The notes below the pieces were generated by a model that ran no database searches, was not told where the DNA came from, and saw only the letters and a program-made list of their open reading frames with translations. The translations under genes and the position numbers were made by a program. From contig PKXB01000214.1 in NCBI GenBank assembly GCA_003133345.1, positions 1 through 11,328 on the forward strand: a stretch of 11,328 bases of DNA, in the 5' to 3' direction. The DNA comes from Hyphomicrobiales bacterium (GTDB lineage: Bacteria; Pseudomonadota; Alphaproteobacteria; Rhizobiales; Xanthobacteraceae). This document shows, in pieces, positions 6,254 to 11,328 of this stretch; position 1 is the stretch's first letter, and the number at the start of each line of letters is the position of its first letter.

Positions 6254-6520
6254 TCAGAAATTGGACGGCTGCAGATCGTAGGAGCCGCCTTTGCGTCCGC
6301 TGCCGTAGAGTCTGGCGGCGGCCGCGCGGATGCACGAGACGTTGCGGTCGAAAGCCTCGAGCAGCGCCGTTTCGTTGTTGGCCGCCTTGGGCGTCAGCAA
6401 CTGCAAGGCTTCGGCGCTGATGAAGAACGACGCCTCCATCGATTGGTCATGTCCCCAAAAATGCACCGCGTTGCGCGTGGCGTCGTAATGGCGGCTGGCG
6501 TTGGGAAATCCGATCGTCAT
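6254..6520 (-). CDS. DUF1488 family protein
   Basis: Small soluble protein of 88 residues with the DUF1488 pattern: FPNASRHYDATRNAVHFWGH near the N-terminus, a central FFISAEALQLL, a helical ALLEAFDRN stretch, and a GRKGGSYDL element close to the end. The molecular function of the family is unknown. The start is placed at ATG 6520, where the family alignment normally begins. An in-frame ATG at 6562 would add 14 residues. The only GGAGG (6537-6541) lies 16 bases upstream of 6520, further than usual, so the start is moderately certain. It leads a two-gene unit with the 82-residue protein. The 242-base region upstream is shared with the divergent 74-residue gene. Confidence 0.78.
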   Translation of the reverse strand: MTIGFPNASRHYDATRNAVHFWGHDQSMEASFFISAEALQLLTPKAANNETALLEAFDRNVSCIRAAAARLYGSGRKGGSYDLQPSNF

Positions 6521-6590
6521 GGGCGCACCATGCGCGCCTCCGAACCGCAGCGATATGGCCATGACGGGTTTATTTTCGAACGCAAAATCC

Positions 6591-6608
6591 CGCCGGTACG
6601 CCGGTACG
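6591..6608. repeat. Two tandem copies of CGCCGGTA plus partial third
   Basis: CGCCGGTA occurs twice in a row (6591-6606), followed by CG. It lies in the 242-base divergent region between the DUF1488 and 74-residue genes. It could be slipped-strand duplication or a pair of binding half-sites. Confidence 0.4.
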
Positions 6609-6762
6609 CGCCTTGTGGCGACGCCGCCATCGGCCTATCTATGTCACGGAGATACCGACGAGAAACGGCTGACATGCGGCTTTCGTTCTGCGCCGGCCGG
6701 TTGTTAGCGTTCCTGCCAAAGCGGCATGTTTGAGCGGACCGGCGTCCGCGGAAAGACGATCC

Positions 6763-6987
6763 ATGCAACTCTATATTTTCAAGTCCGAAGCCAGCCGCGA
6801 CTTGCGTGCGTTTTGCGACGACCGCGGCGGCCAGAAATTGCCGGCGCAATTCCGTCCGTGGCACGCGGTCGGCGTCGTGCGCGAGGATGCCAGGCCGCCG
6901 AACAACCTCAGCCGCGACGTGATCGAGGCCTCGATCGCCAGCGACGGCTATCAGCTCTGGAAGTTGAAGAGCGCCAAGAAGCAGTAA
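6763..6987 (+). CDS. Hypothetical soluble protein, 74 residues
   Basis: No named family is recognised. The product begins MQLYIFKSEASRDLRAFCDD and ends DGYQLWKLKSAKKQ. It has no signal peptide or membrane segment and a balanced, charged composition typical of a folded small cytoplasmic protein. Aromatic residues sit in a beta-like first strand (LYIF), a central FRPWHAVGVV (30-39) and a last strand (YQLWKL). GGAAAG (6750-6755) lies seven bases before the ATG and supports this start over an in-frame TTG 33 bases upstream. It is read alone, divergent from the DUF1488 pair. Similar short proteins with this opening occur as hypotheticals in Bradyrhizobium-like genomes, as far as I recall; that needs a database check. 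Confidence 0.68.
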   Translation: MQLYIFKSEASRDLRAFCDDRGGQKLPAQFRPWHAVGVVREDARPPNNLSRDVIEASIASDGYQLWKLKSAKKQ

Positions 6988-7142
6988 GCGATGGCCACCC
7001 GTCCCTGCCGAGCCGATGCGGATCTTAAACGAATCTGGCAGTTGCTGCTGCCCGACACGGCCTTCCCGGCGTGCGGGGTGCCGGCGGATGCCGACATTGC
7101 TGCTAGCAAAAGCGCCGCACCGGTGAACGAGACACGCACCAC
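6951..7142 (-). CDS. Doubtful short ORF with signal-peptide-like N-terminus
   Basis: From GTG 7142 the minus strand reads MVRVSFTGAALLLAAMSASA-G and continues for 63 residues. The first 21 have the charge, hydrophobic core and AxA pattern of a Sec signal peptide (cut after ASA). The rest (TPHAGKAVSGSSNC onward) has no recognisable domain. The ORF overlaps the 3' end of the 74-residue plus-strand gene by 37 bases. There is no good Shine-Dalgarno. It could be a small secreted protein read after the two-helix membrane gene (41-base gap), or chance. Confidence 0.22.
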   Translation of the reverse strand: MVRVSFTGAALLLAAMSASAGTPHAGKAVSGSSNCQIRLRSASARQGRVAIAYCFLALFNFQS

Positions 7143-7183
7143 ACACGCATCGTCCGGCCCGGGACTTCAGGCGCGAATGGATT

Positions 7184-7378
7184 TCAGTAGGCGACAGGTA
7201 AGTGGCGGCAGGATCGCCCGATCAGCCAAATAATTCCGGCAAGCAGCAGAGGAACGATCGGGATAATCGGTTCGCCTCGGCTGGCGTCATAGAAGTAGCC
7301 TACTATGACCAGCAGTGCGATGAGGCCGGCGAGAATTGTCGCCATCCGATAAAGAAGCTCTCCCCAGCGCGCTGCCAT
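7184..7378 (-). CDS. Small two-helix inner membrane protein, unknown function
   Basis: A 64-residue protein with two hydrophobic helices: about residues 11-28 (RMATILAGLIALLVIVGY) and 39-54 (IPIVPLLLAGIIWLIG). They are joined by a short polar loop FYDASRGEP, and the product ends in a basic tail GRSCRHLPVAY. The charge pattern suggests both termini in the cytoplasm. The IIWLIGRSCR ending resembles short hypothetical membrane proteins of Hyphomicrobiales that end IWLxGRxxRY. Start chosen at ATG 7378 because GAGGG (7383-7387) lies four bases upstream; the longer in-frame start at 7426 would add a polar stretch without conservation cues. Function unknown. Confidence 0.72.
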   Translation of the reverse strand: MAARWGELLYRMATILAGLIALLVIVGYFYDASRGEPIIPIVPLLLAGIIWLIGRSCRHLPVAY

Positions 7379-7497
7379 TTCACCCTCGCCTTTGGCGGTT
7401 GATTGCTTGTGACTACGCCGGAACAAGGCCTAAGGTTCCGGCAGTCATGGTCATTTTAGCTGCATGTATCCATGGAACCCCCTGCGCAGGCTCGAGA

Positions 7498-7514
7498 ATG
7501 CAAATGCGTTGCAT
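7498..7514. promoter_or_regulatory. Candidate operator ATGCAA-N5-TTGCAT
   Basis: Perfect six-base inverted repeat with the five-base spacer ATGCG, 234 bases before the FAA hydrolase start. The form suits a dimeric helix-turn-helix regulator. No regulator is encoded nearby, so this is only a candidate. Confidence 0.3.
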
Positions 7515-7730
7515 CACTCGCCTGACCAACGCGTCTTCAAAGAAGGTTGCCCGCACGTCGCCAAATGGGAAAGCGCTGGCAGCCCCGCCGAAGCCTACAG
7601 GGCGAAGGCGGGCGCCGCAAAAAATACGGGCGATGGCGCTTGCGTGGACGCCCCTCCCTTGCCCCTGCCCCTCCGCCATCGCATGATCCGCTCGGACCCG
7701 CCTTTCAAACCAACCCCAAAACAAACACCC

Positions 7731-7737
7731 GAGGGAG
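7731..7737 (+). promoter_or_regulatory. Ribosome binding site GAGGGAG of the FAA hydrolase
   Basis: GAGGGAG ends ten bases before ATG 7748. Another ATG at 7738 directly abuts it but opens the wrong frame; the FAA-family N-terminus MKLVRYG and the too-short gap exclude that codon. Confidence 0.6.
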
Positions 7738-7747
7738 ATGAACCCAC

Positions 7748-8599
7748 ATGAAACTCGTCCGCTATGGCGCGCCCGGCCGCGAGAAGCCCGGCATCATCGA
7801 CGCCGACGGCAAAATCAGGGACTTGTCGCGCATCGTGCCGGATATCGACGGCGCCATGCTGGCCGCCGGCGGCCTCGCCAAGATCAAAAAGGCCAATCTC
7901 AAGCGGCTCAAGACCGTCGCCGGCAAGCCGCGGCTCGGCCCCTGCGTCGGCCATGTGCGCAATTACCTCGCGATCGGGCTCAATTACTCCGATCACGCCG
8001 CCGAGGGCGGTAACCCGATTCCGAAGGAGCCGGTCGTCTTCAACAAGGCGCCGAGCTGCATCTGCGGGCCGAACGACAACACCATGATCCCGAAGGACTC
8101 CAGCAAGCTCGATTACGAATGCGAGCTCGTCATCGTGATCGGCAAGCGCGCGCGCTATCTCGCCAAGGATAAGGCGATGGACGCAGTCGCCGGCTATTGC
8201 CTGGGCAACGACGTGTCGGAGCGCGCGTTCCAGCTGGAGCATGGGCAAACCTTCGCCAAGGGCAAGGGCGCCGAGACCTTCGGCCCGCTCGGGCCCTGGT
8301 TCGTCAGCAAGGACGAAATCAAGGACCCGCAGAACCTCGCCGTATGGTCGAACGTCAACGGCGAGAAGCGCCAGAATGGCAACACCCGCAACATGATCTT
8401 CGACTGCCAGCATATCGTTTGGTATTGCTCGCAATTCTTCGTGCTCGAGCCGGGCGACGTGATCGCCACCGGCACGCCCGCGGGCGTCGGCATCGGCCGC
8501 AAGGTTGAGCCGAAATATTTGCGGGCCGGCGACGTGGTCGAACTCGGCGTCGACGGGCTGGGCACCCAGACGCAGAAGATCGTGCCGTTCAAGGCGTGA
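7748..8599 (+). CDS. Fumarylacetoacetate hydrolase (FAA/FAH) family protein
   Basis: Cytoplasmic metal-dependent enzyme of 283 residues. The FAA superfamily cleaves or rearranges C-C or C-N bonds of 2,4-dioxo acids and related compounds (acylpyruvate hydrolysis, oxaloacetate decarboxylation, 2-keto-4-pentenoate hydration). The N-terminal third (MKLVRYG to about 65) is the small cap domain. The catalytic domain begins with GLNYSDHAAE (77-86), equivalent to the NYxDHxxE lid of FAHD1, so H83 and E86 may be the catalytic dyad. The metal triad is visible as E124 and E126 in YECELVIVIG and D155 in GNDVSER. TFGPLGPW (177-184) and TGTPAGVG (241-248) are standard substrate-site elements. It is the first gene of a three-gene run with a DapA-like lyase and a TctC-like binding protein, which points to breakdown of an imported organic acid. 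The exact substrate cannot be read. Confidence 0.93.
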   Translation: MKLVRYGAPGREKPGIIDADGKIRDLSRIVPDIDGAMLAAGGLAKIKKANLKRLKTVAGKPRLGPCVGHVRNYLAIGLNYSDHAAEGGNPIPKEPVVFNKAPSCICGPNDNTMIPKDSSKLDYECELVIVIGKRARYLAKDKAMDAVAGYCLGNDVSERAFQLEHGQTFAKGKGAETFGPLGPWFVSKDEIKDPQNLAVWSNVNGEKRQNGNTRNMIFDCQHIVWYCSQFFVLEPGDVIATGTPAGVGIGRKVEPKYLRAGDVVELGVDGLGTQTQKIVPFKA

Positions 8600-8606
8600 G
8601 GCTTGC

Positions 8607-8653
8607 CTCGCCGCGCACTTGAACTTGGTCAAGCTCGCGGCTCTCGCGGCGAG
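8607..8653 (+). promoter_or_regulatory. Intercistronic stem-loop between hydrolase and lyase genes
   Basis: CTCGCCGCG (8607-8615) and CGCGGCGAG (8645-8653) are perfect nine-base complements, and a smaller CTTGA/TCAAG pair (8618-8622, 8629-8633) nests inside. The hairpin fills most of the 94-base gap and lacks a T-tract. It is more likely an mRNA processing or stability element that sets relative expression than a full terminator. Confidence 0.42.
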
Positions 8654-8693
8654 AACATGCTGCATGGAAAAATGATACGAGGAATCGGACCCG

Positions 8694-9626
8694 ATGTCTG
8701 ATCGCAAGCCTTTGGCGGCGCTTCCGCGGGGTATCATCCATGTTCCGGTCACACCCTTCACGCCGGACAATAAAGTCGATCTCGACACATTCAGTCGTGT
8801 CATTGAATTCCTGCTTCGTCACAACGCGTCGTCGCTCTGTATCAATCTGCACCTCGCAGAATCTCTCAATTTGACAATCGACGAGCGCAAGCGCCTGGCC
8901 AAAACCGCGGTTGCGGTTGTCGCCGGCAGAGTGCCGGTCATTGTCCATGTCAGCATGCCGGGCACCGACCAAGCCGTGGACCTTGCGCGCCATGCTGAAG
9001 AAGCCGGCGCCGACTGCGTGATTGCCATTGCGCCCTACTATTGGAAGCCGTCGCAGGAAGCTCTTTACGCGCATTTTTCCGCCATCATGTCGGCGACCGG
9101 CCTGCCCTTCATCGCCTATAGCTCGCCCACCATCATGGATGGCATCGGCATCGCGCCGTCGACTCTGGTCAAACTGATCGAGCGTTTTCCCAAGTTCATC
9201 GGACTCAAAGAGGCCAGTCACAACTGGGAAAAATATCTTGAACTCGGACGCGCCGCCAAAACGGTGCGTCCGGATTTCGGTCTGTTCGTCGGCACGGAAT
9301 GGATGATTCCATGCCTCACGCTGGGCGGAACCGACTGCATGTCGGTCTTTGGCGGCATCGCTCCCCGCTTCGTCAAAGCCCTGTACGATGCGACGACGAG
9401 CGGCCGCCTGAACGATGCGCTTGAACTGCAATATAAGTTTTCCGAGCTCTATCAGATCGCCAAGGTCGAGTATCCGGCGCCGACCAAGGCCATGTGGGAC
9501 ATCATGGGGCGGCCGGTGGGTTCACCCAGGCTGCCCAACCGCCCGCTCTCGGCGGACGGAAAAAAAGCGATCAGGTCGGCGCTCGAAAAGCTCGGGCTCT
9601 TCGACAGCGAACCGCATGGATGGTAG
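8694..9626 (+). CDS. DapA/NAL superfamily aldolase or lyase with altered active-site motif
   Basis: TIM-barrel class I aldolase of 310 residues in the dihydrodipicolinate synthase / N-acetylneuraminate lyase superfamily. The Schiff-base lysine is K172 in FIGLKEAS and the catalytic tyrosine Y142 in FIAYSSPT; VPVTPF (17-22) is the normal first strand. The GTTGE signature is replaced: residues 52-56 read LHLAE before SLNLT. In DapA the two threonines bind the pyruvate carboxylate and belong to the proton relay, so this is not a lysine-pathway DapA. Pyruvate may be held differently or another oxoacid used. The barrel is followed by the usual helical C-terminal domain. GAGGAA (8679-8684) is nine bases before the ATG. 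It lies 94 bases after the FAA hydrolase and 49 bases before the TctC-like gene, most likely one operon. Role inferred: cleavage, hydration or dehydration of a 2-oxo or hydroxy acid. Confidence 0.9.
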   Translation: MSDRKPLAALPRGIIHVPVTPFTPDNKVDLDTFSRVIEFLLRHNASSLCINLHLAESLNLTIDERKRLAKTAVAVVAGRVPVIVHVSMPGTDQAVDLARHAEEAGADCVIAIAPYYWKPSQEALYAHFSAIMSATGLPFIAYSSPTIMDGIGIAPSTLVKLIERFPKFIGLKEASHNWEKYLELGRAAKTVRPDFGLFVGTEWMIPCLTLGGTDCMSVFGGIAPRFVKALYDATTSGRLNDALELQYKFSELYQIAKVEYPAPTKAMWDIMGRPVGSPRLPNRPLSADGKKAIRSALEKLGLFDSEPHGW

Positions 9627-9675
9627 AAAACATCGGACAAGAAATTTGCACTATTTGGAAAATAGGGAGACGACA

Positions 9676-10650
9676 ATGAAAAAAATACTACCCGCACTGG
9701 TAGCCGCGGTCGGCCTGTTAGCCCTCACAGCGGCGCCATCGCTCGCCCAAGAATGGCCGCAGCGCGGAACGATAAGGATGATCGTTCCATACCCGGCCGG
9801 CGGCGGCACCGACGTGGTCGCCCGCATCGTCGCGAAGTTTTTAGCGGAGCGTTTGCAGCAGACCATTATCGTCGAGAACCGCGGCGGCGCCAACGGTCAG
9901 GTCGGGCTTCAGGCGTTGAAGCAATCGCCTCCCGACGGCTACACGATGGCGATGACGTCCGACAGCCCGATGACGGTCAATCCATGGGTCTACAAGAGCA
10001 TCCCCTATGACCCGATGAAGGATTTCATCCACGTTACCTCGGTCATCCGGCTGCCGTCGTTGTTGGCCGTGCATCCCTCCCTTCCCGTGCACAATGTTGC
10101 GGAGCTGATCGCGCTCGCGAAGTCGAAGCCCGGCAGCCTCAGTTACGCCTCGGCCGGCGTCGGCAATTTCAGCCATCTCGAGGCGGAACTGTTCTCGCAG
10201 GCGGCGGGCGTGACGATGGTGCACGTGCCTTACAAGGGCACCGGGCCTTCGGCCATGGGGATGATCGGCGGCGAAGTCCAGCTTGGATTCAACAACGTCT
10301 CGACCTTGTGGCCGTATGTCAAAGCGGGAAAGTTGGTTGCGCTTGCAGTCATGGAACCGAAGCGAATGCCGGAGCTGCCCGATGTGCCGACGATTGCCGA
10401 GACCATACCCGGTTTCGATATGGCGCCGTGGGTCGGCATCATCCTGCCCTCCGGAGTTCCCAAGCCGATCGTGGACCGCCTGACCAAGGAAATACTCGCG
10501 GTGATGAGCGACTCCGCGGCTGTTAAGTTGTTCACCGATCAGCAACTGGTCGTGATGACGCTGCCCGGCGAGCAGTTTACCGCTCTGATCAAAAAGGATT
10601 CTGATAAGTGGGAAAAGGTGGTGAAGACCGCGGGCATCAAGATGGAGTGA
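9676..10650 (+). CDS. Tripartite tricarboxylate transporter substrate-binding protein (TctC/Bug family)
   Basis: Periplasmic binding protein of 324 residues. It has a Sec signal peptide (MKKILPALVAAVGLLALTAA, then PSLA, cut before QEWPQ). The mature protein shows the Bug hallmarks: RMIVPYPAGGGTDVVAR (34-50), the beta-strand loop that grips a carboxylate through two waters, ENRGGANGQVG (67-77), DGYTM, and HVPYKGTGPSAM. Known members bind citrate, glutamate, phthalates, nicotinate and similar organic acids. The real start is ATG 9676, where AGGGAG (9664-9669) is six bases upstream and the signal peptide begins; the frame extends back to 9415 inside the lyase gene without meaning. No TctA or TctB membrane genes are in the window, which is common for Bug proteins, whose numbers far exceed transporters in many genomes. 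Being last in the hydrolase-lyase run, it probably captures the substrate those enzymes act on. Confidence 0.93.
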   Translation: MKKILPALVAAVGLLALTAAPSLAQEWPQRGTIRMIVPYPAGGGTDVVARIVAKFLAERLQQTIIVENRGGANGQVGLQALKQSPPDGYTMAMTSDSPMTVNPWVYKSIPYDPMKDFIHVTSVIRLPSLLAVHPSLPVHNVAELIALAKSKPGSLSYASAGVGNFSHLEAELFSQAAGVTMVHVPYKGTGPSAMGMIGGEVQLGFNNVSTLWPYVKAGKLVALAVMEPKRMPELPDVPTIAETIPGFDMAPWVGIILPSGVPKPIVDRLTKEILAVMSDSAAVKLFTDQQLVVMTLPGEQFTALIKKDSDKWEKVVKTAGIKME

Positions 10651-10686
10651 AAATCGCGTTCAGCGAGAATTGAACCTGCCAATAAA

Positions 10687-10715
10687 AAAGCCCCGGGGTT
10701 TTGCCCCGGGGCTTT
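10687..10715. terminator. Bidirectional rho-independent terminator between the Bug-protein and DRE-TIM genes
   Basis: AAAGCCCCGGGG (10687-10698) pairs perfectly with CCCCGGGGCTTT (10704-10715) around a five-base TTTTG loop, a 12-base stem. The plus strand has only three Ts after the stem. The minus strand has six, so it should be strongest for the convergent gene on the right, whose stop lies 26 bases away. Confidence 0.88.
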
Positions 10716-10740
10716 GTCGTTAGCCGTTAGCGCAGAAAGC

Positions 10741-11328
10741 TCACTCCGCCGCCTGTTGCGCCCGGCCGAGCGTGGCGCGCGCCACGTCGCGGAATTCCGC
10801 ATGGCTCAGCATCTTCTTGTTGGTCAGCGAATGCAGCTTGACGGCTTGCAGCACCTTCATGGCGTCCGCTTCCGACACCTGCATGCCGACGTCGTTGAGC
10901 CACATGTTGATCGAGTCGATGCCCGAGCCCTTGCCCATGACCACTTCCGCCGGTGGCTGGCCGACCGCGCTCCAGCGGATCGGGAATAATTCAGTGGCGT
11001 TCTTCTCGCCGCAGTTCTTGAACCACGACGCGATGATGCCGGACTCGATCTGATACAGCCCCGAGCCGACGATCGCCTTGTTGGTCGGCACCAGCACGCC
11101 GGTCAGGCGCTGCACCAGATTGGCGAGCGGCGTGAGCTTGGTGGTGTCGATGCCGACATCGACGCCGTACATGGTCTTGAGCGCCATGACGATCTCTTCC
11201 ATCGGCGCGTTGCCGGAGCGTTCGCCGATGCCCAGGACGGTGGTGTGCATGACCTCGACGCCGAGCGACAGCGCCATGATGGTGTTGGCCACCCCCATGC
11301 CGAAGTCCTGGTGGAAGTGCGCTTCCAG
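10741..11328 (-). CDS. DRE-TIM metallolyase / HMGL-like acyltransferase, N-terminus cut by window edge
   Basis: The 195 C-terminal residues of a pyruvate-carboxyltransferase-type TIM barrel (HMGL-like family: isopropylmalate, homocitrate and citramalate synthases, HMG-CoA lyase). The visible part starts in the metal-binding strand LEAHFHQDFGMGVANT, where H4 and H6 match the HxH ligands and VAN is conserved. GIGERSGNAPMEEIVMAL is the next strand and helix, with the family's G-E-R-x-GN motif. The following helical segment (SGIDSINMWLNDVGMQVSEA) replaces any long LeuA-type regulatory domain, as the protein stops about 125 residues after that motif. The resemblance of HFHQD to homocitrate synthase HFHND is notable, but the usual Asn is Gln here. 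The C-terminus is short and has no sign of an allosteric LeuA dimer domain. It is convergent to the hydrolase-lyase-Bug operon across a shared terminator, so a joint pathway is possible but unproven. Confidence 0.85.
   Translation of the reverse strand: MEAHFHQDFGMGVANTIMALSLGVEVMHTTVLGIGERSGNAPMEEIVMALKTMYGVDVGIDTTKLTPLANLVQRLTGVLVPTNKAIVGSGLYQIESGIIASWFKNCGEKNATELFPIRWSAVGQPPAEVVMGKGSGIDSINMWLNDVGMQVSEADAMKVLQAVKLHSLTNKKMLSHAEFRDVARATLGRAQQAAE

Larger units (their letters stand above)
7379..7747. other. 369-base gene-poor region upstream of the organic-acid operon
   Basis: Open frames exist on both strands (for example minus 7413-7724 and plus 7464-7751), but none shows a domain, signal or clear codon bias, so I call no gene. 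The stretch holds a dyad at 7498-7514, three GCCCCT hexamers in a C-rich tract (7650-7672), and a 30-base run without G (7701-7730) just before the hydrolase ribosome binding site. It presumably contains the promoter of the following operon; no clear -35/-10 pair stands out. Confidence 0.5.

Noticed and set aside
6517..7146. 209-residue minus-strand open frame
   Set aside because: It covers the plus-strand 74-residue gene and the intergenic repeat region, with low-complexity Arg/Ala/Gly content and no family signature.
7413..7724. 103-residue minus-strand and 95-residue plus-strand frames in the gene-poor stretch
   Set aside because: No domain, signal peptide, good ribosome binding site or consistent codon bias. 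A homologue search of both products would settle it.
7595..8803. 402-residue minus-strand open frame
   Set aside because: Antisense mirror of the FAA hydrolase. The sense frame carries the metal ligands, ribosome binding site and operon context.
8589..9431. 280-residue minus-strand open frame
   Set aside because: Antisense to the DapA-superfamily gene, whose lysine, tyrosine and Shine-Dalgarno are all present on the plus strand.
1..11328. Mobile elements, CRISPR arrays, tRNA/rRNA genes, toxin-antitoxin or phage-defence genes
   Set aside because: Scanned for transposase or integrase motifs, regularly spaced repeats, tRNA-like cloverleaf sequences and defence domains; none could be supported.

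Overview
The window is GC-rich, densely coded bacterial chromosome. Several protein families point to an alphaproteobacterium of the Hyphomicrobiales, close to Bradyrhizobium/Rhodopseudomonas/Pseudolabrys-type organisms: a DUF1488 protein, a short PilZ protein opening with ERRQVPRHR, an orphan tripartite-tricarboxylate (Bug) binding protein, and an alphaproteobacterial LpxH-like phosphoesterase coupled to a GT4 glycosyltransferase. That placement is inferred from family resemblance, not from a marker gene. I see no rRNA, tRNA, CRISPR, insertion sequence or phage gene.

Left part (1-2644, minus strand). Three genes are read in the order LpxH-like metallophosphoesterase, GT4 glycosyltransferase (joined to it by an ATGA overlap), then a PLP threonine/serine dehydratase that runs off the left edge. 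The first two look like an envelope glycolipid pair. Middle-left (2645-4952): a divergent SDR-fold protein without the usual catalytic Tyr and Lys is read rightward and faces a FadL-type outer membrane porin read leftward. A symmetric hairpin terminator lies between them. The FadL leader holds a promoter-like pair of hexamers overlapped and followed by two inverted repeats.

Middle (5271-7378). This is a run of small genes: a PilZ c-di-GMP receptor, a 45-residue single-helix membrane protein, a two-gene unit of DUF1488 plus an unknown 82-residue protein, an unknown 74-residue soluble protein, and a two-helix membrane protein. A gene-poor 369-base stretch follows (7379-7747).

Right part (7748-11328). 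A plus-strand operon carries an FAA-family hydrolase, a DapA-superfamily lyase/aldolase and a Bug/TctC periplasmic binding protein. It reads as a small uptake-and-cleavage module for an organic acid of unknown identity, with no TctA/TctB membrane subunits in the window. A strong symmetric terminator separates it from a convergent, right-truncated DRE-TIM (HMGL-like) acyltransferase or lyase. The most notable points are the replaced active-site motif of the DapA homologue (LHLAE in place of GTTGE), the SDR protein without its catalytic residues, and the altered metal-site motif (HFHQD in place of HxHND) of the DRE-TIM enzyme. Nothing here is clearly a wholly new system. The organic-acid module with its atypical lyase is the best candidate for new biochemistry.
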